From assembly GCA_030765055.1 (NCBI GenBank), contig CM060947.1, positions 257,749,773 through 257,813,772 of the forward strand: 64,000 bases of DNA. Direction: 5' to 3'. Shown one piece after another: positions 55,289 to 64,000 of the stretch. The first letter of the stretch is position 1; every line of letters starts with the position of its first letter. The notes beneath the pieces were generated by a model. It was not told the DNA's origin. It searched no databases and was given only the letters and a program-made list of their open reading frames with translations. A program made the translations under genes and the position numbers. The DNA is from Mantis religiosa. Its lineage: Eukaryota; Arthropoda; Insecta; Mantodea; Mantidae.

Positions 55289-55995
55289 ACCCTCATGCCC
55301 CGCCATTTTCCTTTCAACGCGGTTCTCATCCTGACTAGAGTCTACAATATGTGCCTTACCTTTCGGTACCTTCCACGAAAGTGGAGGGAGCCCTGGTGAT
55401 ATGCATATTGAAACCTGGGAAGAATCCGGTACACCCTTACAACTACTGTTCCATTAGTCTCCTTTCCACCTTCTCGAAGGTGTTCGAGAGGTTGATTCTC
55501 TCCCGCTTGTTCTCCATTTTGGGAGACATTCAAGCCATTTGCAACCATCAGTTTGGATTTCGTCCTGGGCTCTCAACAGTCCAGCAGTTGCTGCGTGTGG
55601 TGGAGAGCGCCGCCCTGGGTTTCCAGGAAGGCGCCTTCACGACTGCGGTTTCGTTGGATGTGGAGAAGGCCTTCTCTACGAATTGGCATGCCGGAGTCCT
55701 GTATAAATTGATCCAACTGGGGCTCCCAAATCAGATGATCAACATTCTACACAGCTTCATGCGACACCGCACATTTAAAGTCACAGACAGGACCACCAGT
55801 CGTAGTGGCAGAATACGCTGACGAATTGCTTCTGTTCTGCAAAGACAGACACATACTCAGAGCCTTCAATCCCATACAGAGATACCTCCGTCTCACTCAG
55901 CAGTGGTGCCGGCGTTGGCGTATGTTCGTAAATGAGTACAAAACAACGCCATACCTTTCACAAAGCGCCACACCCCCAAAGACAGTCCCAACTTC
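55289..55995 (+). pseudogene. LINE reverse transcriptase fragment
   Basis: Plus frames show ILKPGKNPVHPYNYCSISLL (usually YRPISLL), then FSKVFERLILSRL and HQFGFRPGLSTVQQLLRVVE. SLDVEKAFSTNWHAGVLYKL follows, where the first catalytic Asp sits in LDVEKAF. The GVPQGS segment is deleted, and the frame resumes as EYADELLLFCKDR with YADE in place of YADD. It lies between the Mutator-like element and the resumed Penelope-like sequence, and is truncated at both ends. Confidence 0.8.
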
Positions 55996-56167
55996 AGCTT
56001 CCGTAGCACAATTTTCTATACTAACGCCATCTCCTGACCTCGCATTTAATTTACTGAAAACAGTCTTTTGTTCAGTAATGCGAACTTTGATAGTGTTTTG
56101 TCCTTGTTTATATTAGTGTTATATCCAGTTTTTCATTTGTTGTTATTACATTTTATAAATACCTGAT
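55996..56167 (+). pseudogene. Penelope-like element, second block of the split copy
   Basis: ACCTCGCATTTAATTTACTG and ATTTTATAAATACCTGAT match the minus-strand copy at 52500-52640. It resumes the element interrupted at 53657 and is itself cut by the SINE at 56168. Confidence 0.75.
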
Positions 56168-56403
56168 GCCCGCCTTGGTAGCGTAGATGGTAGCGTGTCT
56201 ACCTCACGTTCAAGAGGTCCCGAGTTCGAATCTCGGTCAGGGTGAGTTACATGGATAAGGTTTTTCCGGAGTTTTCCCTTATCCTTCTATACGAATGTCA
56301 GGTAACTCCAAGCTCCATGTACACTGGACTCATTTGAGCACCATTTCACTCAATTCATTCACCGTCCGATATGTCTTAACGTTGTAGGACGTAAATTGCG
56401 TTG
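56168..56403 (+). repeat. tRNA-derived SINE in the Penelope-like 3' region
   Basis: The head GCCCGCCTTGGTAGCGTAGA with B box GAGTTCGAATCTCGG is followed by one tail unit ending TTAACGTTGTAGGACGTAAA. It is the same family as 49616 and 57930. Confidence 0.85.
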
Positions 56404-56470
56404 CACACTCCCGAAATGTTGATATATAATCTTCTTTTCCCCTGGCTTGTTGCACGAGAAGAAAATGAGC
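56404..56470 (+). pseudogene. Penelope-like element, 3' end block
   Basis: CACTCCCGAAATGTTGATAT and GGCTTGTTGCACGAGAAGAA match the 3' end of the 52.4-kb copy. It completes the interrupted element. Confidence 0.7.
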
Positions 56471-57160
56471 ATTGTTTAAACGTGTTTACAAAGCTGAAAC
56501 ATGCCACTTCATCCTTCCACAGAGCCGAGTGCTTAACGTAATCTCATTTTACACTTCTGTCCTTTATAAAACGAATAAAAACATGTTTCTGTAATCCTGT
56601 CACAAATTACGTAGCCAACAAAACGTAGTGTAAACAAAATGTGACACCAAATCGTAATTGCACATTTCTCACCCAGAAATTCGAAAACAGCGCTTTATCC
56701 GTTTTGCAAATCAAATACGTCAAGCCAATGGTCCATCATTTTTGGATGTCATAAAAAAGGACATAGTTTTGAATTTTCCACATTCGTTTCCGCTTGTGCC
56801 CGACCACAATTGCTAGCGGTATTTTAAATAAGTTGATGTGAAGCGTCGAAGGTATTCCATCATAGTCACAGGCCATTAAAACGTTGTTTCTGACATCAGA
56901 TCTGATGGGTTAGTAAAATTAAAATCAAATTTGTCACCAGCTCGTCACAGAATCTGCGAGCGTTTACAATTTATGTGCTTTCCCATAAATTATATTTTTA
57001 GGTATTTTGTTTTTTATAATGTAGTAATAAACGACATGGGTTAGGGAAAGTCATTAGAAAGTTTGTTTCGTAAAATATGTAAACGAAGCTTAAACGTCAT
57101 TGTTTTTGTGACTATGGTCTTTTATTTCGTTTAATCTCTGTGCTACGCTATCAGGCAAGA
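56471..57160. other. No feature recognised
   Basis: No coding motif or repeat that I can support. Confidence 0.4.
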
Positions 57161-57379
57161 TACGTACCAGGGAAGTCTGGAAAGATTTCGATCTCAACAT
57201 GAGAAGAACTCCTAAATAAAAGCTAGCAGATTCCGTTGTTCGTCTGTTGACAATTACTCACCAAAGTTTCAGCCATTTTGGAAACTCAGTTGTTATGTAA
57301 GCCGTTAGAATGATTTGATGTGAGTTCTTTTATAAAAATTCACAAATCCCTGTATCCAGCTGTCATTAAATATTAGTTT

Positions 57380-57628
57380 TTGAAAGGCAATATGTCTGTG
57401 CAAATAAAAGATGAGTTGGATTCTGTGTATGGAGACCCTGCACCATCATTTACAATAGTTAAATTCTGTGCAGCTAAATTTAAACGTGGCCATAAAGCTT
57501 GGGAGTCGATGAACGTTCGGACGTCTGAAAGCTACAACTACCGACGAAAACATCGACAAAGTTCACCAAATGGCGCCAACGACCGCCGAATTAAAGTGAG
57601 AGAGATAGCAGAGGCTATGAGCATGTGA
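57380..57628 (+). pseudogene. Mariner transposase DNA-binding region
   Basis: KDELDSVYGDPAPSFTIVKF matches the first HTH of the 7.3-7.7-kb copy (KDELDSVYRDSAP). Then NDRRIKVREIAEAMSM of the second HTH follows. The GRPK-type linker is frameshifted. It ends at a stop at 57628. Confidence 0.7.
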
Positions 57629-57929
57629 AAAGAAGGTGTTTGTCACATATTAAATCAACATTTAGACATGAGGAAGCTGTCCGCACTTTAGGTGCCGCGT
57701 TTGCTCACGTTAGACAAAAAACGTGTTCCAATGAGCATTTCCGACGCTTTGTTGGCGCAGTTTAGGCGCAATAGATCCGCGTTTTGGCGCCGATTAGTTA
57801 TTGTAGCTGAAAATTAGATACAGCATTGTACCCCCAAAACCAAATCAAAGTCCAAACAGTGGACTGCAACGGGGGAGCCGACACAATAAAAAAAACAGTC
57901 TAGGAAGGTGATACTCAATTTTTTTTTTA

Positions 57930-58156
57930 AAATTTACGTTCTCTAATGTTGTCATATCAGACCTAGAATGAAATGGGTGAAATAATGCTCAAATGTGTCC
58001 AGAATTCATGGAGCTTAGAGCTAACAGACATTCGTTTTTAAGAATAAGGAAAACCCCGGGGAAAACCGTATCCAGGTAGCTCACCCGTACTGAGATTCGA
58101 AATCCGGACCTCTTAAACGTGAGGTAGACGCGCTACCATCTACGCTACCGATGCGG
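57930..58156 (-). repeat. tRNA-derived SINE inserted in the mariner
   Basis: The minus-strand head GCCCGCATCGGTAGCGTAGA with B box ATTTCGAATCTCAG and a single decayed tail unit. CAATT occurs near both junctions, too short to be sure of a target duplication. Confidence 0.8.
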
Positions 58157-58204
58157 GCTGCAATTATATTGCAGTTATTTTAATCGATTATCTTAAAAAA
58201 GGAA

Positions 58205-58482
58205 AAACCATTACAGCAGCATGCTATGCATCATTACTTGACAAGCTGAAGGCAGAACTTGCGGAAAAACGGCCACATTTGCAGAAAAAGAATATCCTGG
58301 TTCAACAAGACAACGCACCTTGTAACACCGCAGCGGTTACAATGGCGAAAATCCACGAATTATGGTTTGAACTGCTTGACACAACAGATCTAGCCCTAAG
58401 CACTTCTTTTTGTTCCATCATCTGGAAATTGCGCTCGGAGGACGGAGATTTTCGTCAAATGAAGAGGCTATCGCGTTCGTGA
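58205..58482 (+). pseudogene. Mariner transposase catalytic remnant
   Basis: AELAEKRPHLQKKNILVQQD and NAPCNTAAVTMAKIHEL cover the second catalytic Asp (QQDNAP). The third acidic region reads DLALSTSF, without the usual PxDFF. The C-terminal part shifts frame at 58410 into LEIALGGRRFSSNEEAI, which leads to the array. Confidence 0.75.
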
Positions 58483-58494
58483 ACAATTATTTTG

Positions 58495-58935
58495 TAGAGA
58501 AAAACGCCGAGTACTTTTCGGACGGGTTACAGATATGGGAGCATCGCTGGGAGAAGTGTGTAGAGCTACAAGGAGACTATGTTGAAAAATGCCGGTTACT
58601 ATTTGGACGGATTACAGAGATGTGAACATCGCTGGAAGAAATGTGTACAGTTACAAGGAGACTATGTTGAAAAATGCCGGTTACTATTTGGACGGATTAC
58701 AGAGATGTGAACATCGCTGGAAGAAATGTGTAGAGCTACAAGGAGACTATGTTGAAAAATGCCGGTTACTATTTGGACGGATTACAGAGATGTGAACATC
58801 GCTGGAAGAAATGTGTAGAGCTACAAGGAGACTATGTTGAAAAATGCCGGTTACTATTTGGACGGATTACAGAGATGTGAACATCGCTGGAAGAAATGTG
58901 TACAGTTACAAGGAGACTATGTTGAAAAATAAGAA
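58495..58935 (+). repeat. 85-bp tandem array of transposase C-terminus (copy 2)
   Basis: Five units, with GGAGAC at 58572, 58657, 58742, 58827 and 58912. Each codes a CRLLFGRITEM / WKKCVELQGDYVEK segment in shifting frames. The array is bounded by GAAAAAC before the first unit and GAAAAAT before the natural stop. Confidence 0.9.
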
Positions 58936-59000
58936 ATAAAATTTCTGAAAAAATATCTTCTATTTTTTTAGGTTGGAAACTTTTCAGACTACCTATGTAT

Positions 59001-59880
59001 TAGAGATTGGAATGGCTTTAACTTCTCCTTGAAGTACGAAATGTTATATAAGAAACATTTACTTAAAAATGTAAGATAAACGCGCAGTGAAAAGACGACA
59101 TGGAAAAGGTTAATGTGCAGGAACTTTGTAAGTGAGGTTATGTCGTGAAAAGCCTGTTGCAGTAATATCCGACTAAGTGCCCGGTAATGCCTGAAACTTA
59201 GCCTAGCAGCAGATGTATGAATCGATCGGCTGGTTAAACATCGCATGCCTTTGGGTACAAAGATCTGAGCCTTGATGTTTTAAAATTTCAGACCTTAGGA
59301 ACATTTGAATAACGAGATGAGCTTTAAAACTCGTACTTCAAACATGTTTTAGACAACATACAGACAAGAAACAATAGAATATATATGACACGGGATGCAA
59401 TGTAAGCATACTCTATTCCAAGGACTGCAGAGAAATTTTGATGAATATATTGGAAAAGCCGATTCCTGTATTATGTTTACAAATTTATGTCTACTGTTGA
59501 CATTTTACATACAGGTCAGGCTGCGTAAACCAGTTTATCAATTAAGTAATATAGGTAAGAAATATAAAATTATTATTTCAAAATCAATGACCATCAATAG
59601 AAGATAACTAGTGAGAACAAAACTAGTAATTGAAGATAAAGTATAGCAACAGGTTTCACGCTTCCAGTACCTGAACTCTGATATGACGTACCAAGAACAA
59701 AATATAAATGAGAAATGCAGAAATTTCAACAAACGACATTCGGCTGTAAGTACCGATGCTCAAATGAAGATGGCGTCACTGTGCCTATTTAACGGGAAGC
59801 GTCATATAGTTTAACTCTAGCTTAGCTTGTTTCCAAATTTACAAGTCAATAGCTCGTTTAGTTTTAAAATTACAGCAGTT
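59001..59880. other. No feature recognised
   Basis: Unique-looking AT-rich sequence. Frames at 59395-59607 and on the minus strand lack recognisable domains. Confidence 0.4.
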
Positions 59881-61960
59881 TAAAGAAGACAAGTATAGAG
59901 GCTTCACGTAATTGGAGGATTTGGAAAAACGAGCACTGAATAAATTCTTCCATTTGAAAGTCTTAACACCTAAAGATATCAAGGAGGCAATGGACAGTAC
60001 ATTGAAAGACTCTGTCACTTCATATACAATGATTAAAAGGTGGGTTGTAGAGTTTAAAATGGGACGTACGAGTACTAGTGATGAATCTCGCTTTGGAGGT
60101 CCTGTGAAAGTCACAACTCCAGAGATCATTGAAACACTCTGCCCCTTCATATACAATGATTCAAAGGTTGGTTGTAGAGTTTAAAATGAGACGTACGAGC
60201 ACTAGTGTTGAGCCTCGCTCTGGACGTCCTGTGGAAGTCACAACTACAGAGATCATTGAAGGACTCTGTCCCTTCATATACAATGATTAAAAGGTGGGTT
60301 ATAGAGTTTAAACTGGGACGTACGTGTACTAGTGTTGAGCCTCGCTCTGGACGTCCTGTGGAAGTCACAACTACAGAGATCATTGAAGGACTCTGTCCCT
60401 TCATATACAATGATTAAAAGGTGGGTTGTAGAGTTTAAAATGGGACGTACGAGCACTAGTGATGAGCCTCGCTCTGGACGTCCTGTGGAAGTCACAACTA
60501 CAGAGATCATTGAAGGACTCTGTCCCTTCATATACAATGATTAAAAGGTTGGTTGTAGAGTTTAAGATGGGACTTACGAGCACTAGTGAGGAGTCCCGCT
60601 CTGGACGTCTTGATGAAGTCACAAATACAGAAACCATTGAAAGACTCTGTCCCTTCATATACAATAATTAAAAGGTTGGTTGTAGAGTTTAAAATGGGAC
60701 TTACGAGCACTAGTGTTGAGTTTCGCTCTGGATATACTGTGGAAATCACAACTACAGAGATCATTGAAAGACTCTGTCCCTTCATATACAATAATTAAAA
60801 GGTGGGTTGTAGAGTTTGAAATGGGACGTACGAGTACTAGTGATGAGCCTCGCTCTGGACGTCCTGTGGAAGTCACAACTACAGAGATCATTGAAAGACT
60901 CTGTCCCTTCATATACAATGATTAAAAGGTTGGTTGTAGAGTTTGAAATGGGAAGTACGAGTACTAGTGATGAGCCTCGCTCTGGACGTCCTGTGGAAGT
61001 CACAACTACAGAGATCATTGAAAGACTCTGTCCCTTCATATATAATAATTAAAAGATTGGTTGTAGAGTTTAAAATGGGATGTACGATTACTAGTGATGA
61101 GCCTCGCTCTGGACGTCCTGTGGAAGTAACAACTCCCTTCGATTATTACTGGTAGACCGCAGATTAAAGTTCTTTGACATCGAAGAGGCTGTAAACATAT
61201 CAAAAGAACGTGAAAGTAATATATAAGTAATATGTTTGGGCTTCTACAAGATCTGTGCGAAAAAGGTATGACATTTCTGGCATATGATCAAAAGTTGCAA
61301 AGAATAACTTTCTATTAAGAATTTGGAGCACTACCGTAAAAATTTCACTGAAATTTTGAGAGAACTTATCATGGATGAAACCTGGAAACATAACTACACT
61401 CCAGAAAGCAAATCACAATCAAAACAATAGACTGCACCAGATTAACTAACTCCAATAAAGGCGAATATATTTTGTCAACTTACAAGGTTATGGCAAGTGT
61501 TTTTTGGTATGCACAGGCTATCATTTTTATTGATTACTTGGCAAAGTGTGGAAATGTCACTGGTAACTACTACGCAAGCTTGCTGTAACGTTTGAGTGAT
61601 GAGATGAAAAGAAAAGAACCTCAAATGGCAAAGAAAATAACCTTGTTCCTTCACAATTCTCCGGGCTATCATTTGGATATTGCGGTAGAAAATTGAAGTT
61701 AGAATTGCTTGAGCATTCACCCTCTTCGTCAGATCTAGCACCCAGTGACTACCACAGTGACATTTCTTGGACGACGTAGATTTCACAACAAGGAGGAGGT
61801 CACTGATGCGGTAAACAGCTATTTTTTAGGAAAATGGTAAATCGCACTGCAAGATGGTTTCATTAAATTAGAGCACCGATGTCACAAATATATGAACATT
61901 TATAGAGATTACTTGAGAAATACAGAAAACAGATATAAAATTGTTCTTTAATTATAAGCC
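59880..61960 (+). pseudogene. Mariner element with amplified N-terminal segment
   Basis: The transposase begins MEDLEKRALNKFFHLKVLTP (59912), then enters an array of 127-bp units (60005-61150). After it, broken frames show LRIWSTTVKISLKF-type linker sequence, an SSSDLAPSDYHS motif with the third acidic residue (near 61740) and a decayed C-terminus near 61950. It is the same family as 24130-25740 (-). Many stops. No terminal repeats could be fixed. Confidence 0.75.
60005..61150 (+). repeat. 127-bp tandem array of mariner HTH segment (copy 2)
   Basis: Nine units, with ACTCTG at 60009, 60135, 60263, 60390, 60517 and onward at 127-bp steps. The unit runs from KDSVPSYTMIKRWVVEFKMG to DEPRSGRPVEVTTxEIIE. 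The joins fall at ATTGAAA, which occurs naturally just before the first unit (CATTGAAAGACTCTG) and at the end of the segment (ATTGAAACAATTC, read in the 24.8-kb copy). Confidence 0.9.
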
Positions 61961-62228
61961 ACGGGACTCAAGAGCAAACCCTCCTGTTAGGTAATGGCAT
62001 AGGAATTTCTGTTACAGTGTATATTCTCTCGGGTTTTTGACGTCGCTGCCGACTTGCTTTTCGCCATATTAACCTCGGTTTACCTTAAAACTGTATCTAC
62101 CTTTGAAAATATTTATTTGGCTAAATGGTGAATGACTTAGGTGCTAGCACTTAGTTAAGTATATCAGAAGTCAGATACAAGTGATAGCAGTTTGAGGTTT
62201 TCACACACTGATTCTTCTTTTGTTCTAG
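61961..62228 (+). other. Presumed intron upstream of the Ig exon
   Basis: Ends in a pyrimidine-rich tract (TTCTTCTTTTGTTCTAG) at 62228, a consensus splice acceptor. The earlier part shows no feature. Confidence 0.5.
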
Positions 62229-62359
62229 ATGTTCCAGTGGTATCTCTGAAAATGGGTTCAAGTTTAAATCCCGACGACATCAAGGAAGGCGATGACGTCT
62301 ACTTCGAGTGCAACATTCGTGCCAATCCCAAGGCTTACAGACTAGCCTGGTTTCATAAC
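62229..62359 (+). CDS. Internal exon of a sidestep-like immunoglobulin-domain cell-surface protein
   Basis: A 131-bp exon with acceptor TTCTAG at 62223-62228 and donor AAC|GTGAGT at 62359/62360. It enters with two bases of a split codon (phase 1) and leaves at a codon boundary. The product reads VPVVSLKMGSSLNPDDIKEG, then DDVYFECNIRANPKAYRLAW and FHN. YFEC holds the first Ig cysteine, and the Trp of LAWFHN is the core Trp, so this is the front half of an Ig domain. The pattern GSxLNPDDIKEGDDVYFEC is characteristic, to my knowledge, of insect sidestep-family proteins. These are neuronal surface proteins that pair with Beat receptors in axon guidance. Other exons lie outside the window. The plus-strand gene probably has very long introns. 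Confidence 0.85.
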
Positions 62360-62925
62360 GTGAGTAAAACTTTTATTTTGAATTTCTTCCAGCATCTACT
62401 TCAACTATCTTTGCTTATTCCTCCCCATTCTTTCTTACTTCTTAACCCCTTTCTCTGTGCTGCTTTAGATGTGATGTTTCCAAAACCGGTTTTTCTGTAC
62501 ACATTCTCACACTAGTTATGTGCTTATAATTAGTTTCTCATAGTATCTTGCCTACGTATACGATTTACTCAGCCCAAAGGTAAGAGTATTAAGTCACCAG
62601 AAAGAATTGGATTCTTTGGAGCGTAAGGATTCAAAGAATTCCTTCTTTTGGAACAGAAGTAAAGCAGCTGATCCCTTGTCGTATACATGCATCAGGTTAA
62701 AAGATTATGAAGCCAAATATAGGGACTTATAAGCAAAATACATCTGTATTTGGCGATAAATAGAGAATGGGATTCTAAGAACTACAGCACTTAAATATCC
62801 AAAAAATAAAAGCTCGGATCTATGTTTCTACGAGTGGAAGTAAAAGAAGTTCTTATCAGTTTTGAATATTCATACAGAAAAAGACGAATGACATAACCAG
62901 TTAGAAAGGACAACGTCGACCACAC
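62360..62925 (+). other. Presumed intron downstream of the Ig exon
   Basis: Starts with the donor GTGAGTAAAA. A reading frame runs on past the donor for about 50 codons with hydrophobic, non-domain sequence, which I read as intron. Confidence 0.55.
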
Positions 62926-64000
62926 TACGGCGGTGGTCTCAAACTTTCCCCACCTATTAAAGATACAAGATGCCTTTTAAGGTTTTTTCCAACACAGTCT
63001 CCTTGTAACTTGACACACTTCTCCTAGTGATGCTCCCATCTCTGTAACCCGTCCAATTAGTACTCGGCGTTTTTCAACATAGCCTCCTTGTAACTCTTCG
63101 CACTTTTCTTAGCGATGTTCCCACCTCTGTAACCCGTCCAAGTAGTACTCGGCGTTTTTCAACATAATCTCCTTGTAACTCTAGACACTTTTCCCAGGGA
63201 TGCTCCCATCTCTGTAACTCGTCCAAATAGGACTCCGCGTTTTTCAACTTGGTCTCCTTGTAACTGTACACACTTCTCCCAGCGATGCTCCCATCTCTGT
63301 AACTCGTCCAAATAGGACTCCGCGTTTTTCAACTTAGTCTCCTTGTAACTGTACACACTTCTCCCAGCGATGCTCCCATCTCTGTAACACGTCCAAATAG
63401 TACTCGGCGTTTTCCAACATAGTCTCCTTGTAACTCTACACACTTCTCCCAGCGATGCTCCTATCTCTGTAACCCGTCCAAATAGAATTTGGCTCTTTTC
63501 AACATAGCCTCCTTGTAACTGTACACACTTCTTCCAGCGGTGCTCCCATCTCTGTAACCCGTCCAAATAGTACTTGGCGTTTTTCAATATAGCCTCCTTG
63601 TAAGTCTACACACTTCTCCCAGTGATGCTCCCATCTCTGTAACACGTCCAAATAGTACTCAGCGTTTTTCAAGATAGTCTCCTTGTAACTCTACATACTT
63701 CTCTCAGCGATGCTCCCATCTCTGTAACCCGTCCAAATAGTACTCGGTGTTTTTCAACATGGTCTACTTGTAAATCTACACACTTTTCCCAGCGATGCTC
63801 CCATCTATGTGACCCTTTCAAATAGTACTCGTTTTTTCTCTACAAAATAAATGTTCACTAAGGTGATTGCCTCTTCATTTGACGAAAATCTCGGACCTGT
63901 GAACGCAATTTTCAGATGAGGAAACAAAAAGGATTTGTTTGGTGCTATATCTGGTGAGTCAAGCAGTTCAAACCGTAAATTGTGGATTTGCGCCATTGTA
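62926..64000 (-). mobile_element. Mariner element with 85-bp array, cut by the window end
   Basis: The left end (GGCGGTGGTCTCAAACTTTC) matches the terminus of the 6068-7911 element with changes. An array follows, then the minus-strand catalytic part at 63805-63996 (AQIHNLRFELLDSPDIAPNK, FSSNEEAITLVNIYFVEKK). The third acidic position reads PNKSF. The rest of the element lies beyond 64000. It sits in the presumed intron after the Ig exon. Confidence 0.8.
62990..63835 (-). repeat. 85-bp tandem array of transposase C-terminus (copy 3)
   Basis: About ten units (starts at 62996, 63081, 63166 and onward at 85 bp), coding WEHRWEKCVQLQGDxVEK-type segments on the minus strand. This is the third occurrence of this array in the family. 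Confidence 0.9.

Larger units (their letters stand above)
57164..59000 (+). mobile_element. Mariner element with internal SINE and 85-bp array
   Basis: A plus-strand relative of the element at 6068-7911. The ends match (GAAAGATTTCGATCTCAAC at the left, TTGGAAACTTTTCAGACTAC at the right). The leader, HTH region (57380-57628), catalytic part (58200-58480) and amplified C-terminal segment follow in order. A SINE interrupts it at about 57930-58156. Confidence 0.8.

Overview
This window reads as animal nuclear DNA, most likely from a large, repeat-rich insect genome. My best guess is a cockroach or termite relative, from the density of mariner, Penelope-like and LINE debris. There are no bacterial operons and no long intact genes. 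The only host coding sequence I can defend is one 131-bp exon at 62229-62359 (+), bounded by consensus splice sites. It encodes the start of an immunoglobulin domain of the sidestep/beaten-path type. The rest looks like intronic or intergenic DNA built from nested mobile elements.

Layout. 0-3 kb: a solo LTR with a 4-bp target duplication, then a 5'-truncated LINE (-) inserted in an older repeat. 3.4-12 kb: four mariner elements or pieces, two of them carrying tandemly amplified transposase segments, then a LINE nested in another LINE. 12.6-15.4 kb: tRNA-derived SINE units, one palindromic, seven in tandem, split by a 1.34-kb, almost G-free insertion flanked by 13-bp direct repeats. 17-21 kb: a LINE RT, a possible acidic exon, a trinucleotide block and a truncated mariner. 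22.1-23.7 kb: a complete compact LTR element with no coding capacity, nested in a LINE. 24-28 kb: two mariners and a short satellite. 28.7-33.2 kb: a 121-bp satellite of 16 units in exact register, then a 108-bp satellite derived from a SINE tail. 34-38 kb: chimeric mariners, an IS630-like transposase and a hAT element with 8-bp target duplications. 39-44.4 kb: a Penelope-like element split by an LTR-like insertion and by an inverted-repeat SINE block, then a SINE whose tail has expanded into an array. 45-49.6 kb: mariners and a LINE with a 13-bp target duplication. 50-56.5 kb: two Penelope-like families in inverted arrangement, with LTR, SINE, Mutator-like and LINE insertions. 57-62 kb: two mariners with internal arrays. 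62.2 kb: host exon. 62.9 kb to the end: a further mariner with an internal array.

The unifying observation is local tandem amplification inside dispersed elements. Three mariner families carry arrays of three different transposase segments (105/92, 127 and 85 bp). The 127-bp array occurs in two copies and the 85-bp array in three. The joins fall at short direct repeats of 6-7 bp where I can read them. A SINE tail has done the same at 108 bp. This shows dispersed transposons turning into satellite DNA. I see no intact transposase or reverse transcriptase, so I infer that little here is autonomous. Family names rest on motif recognition without any database search.
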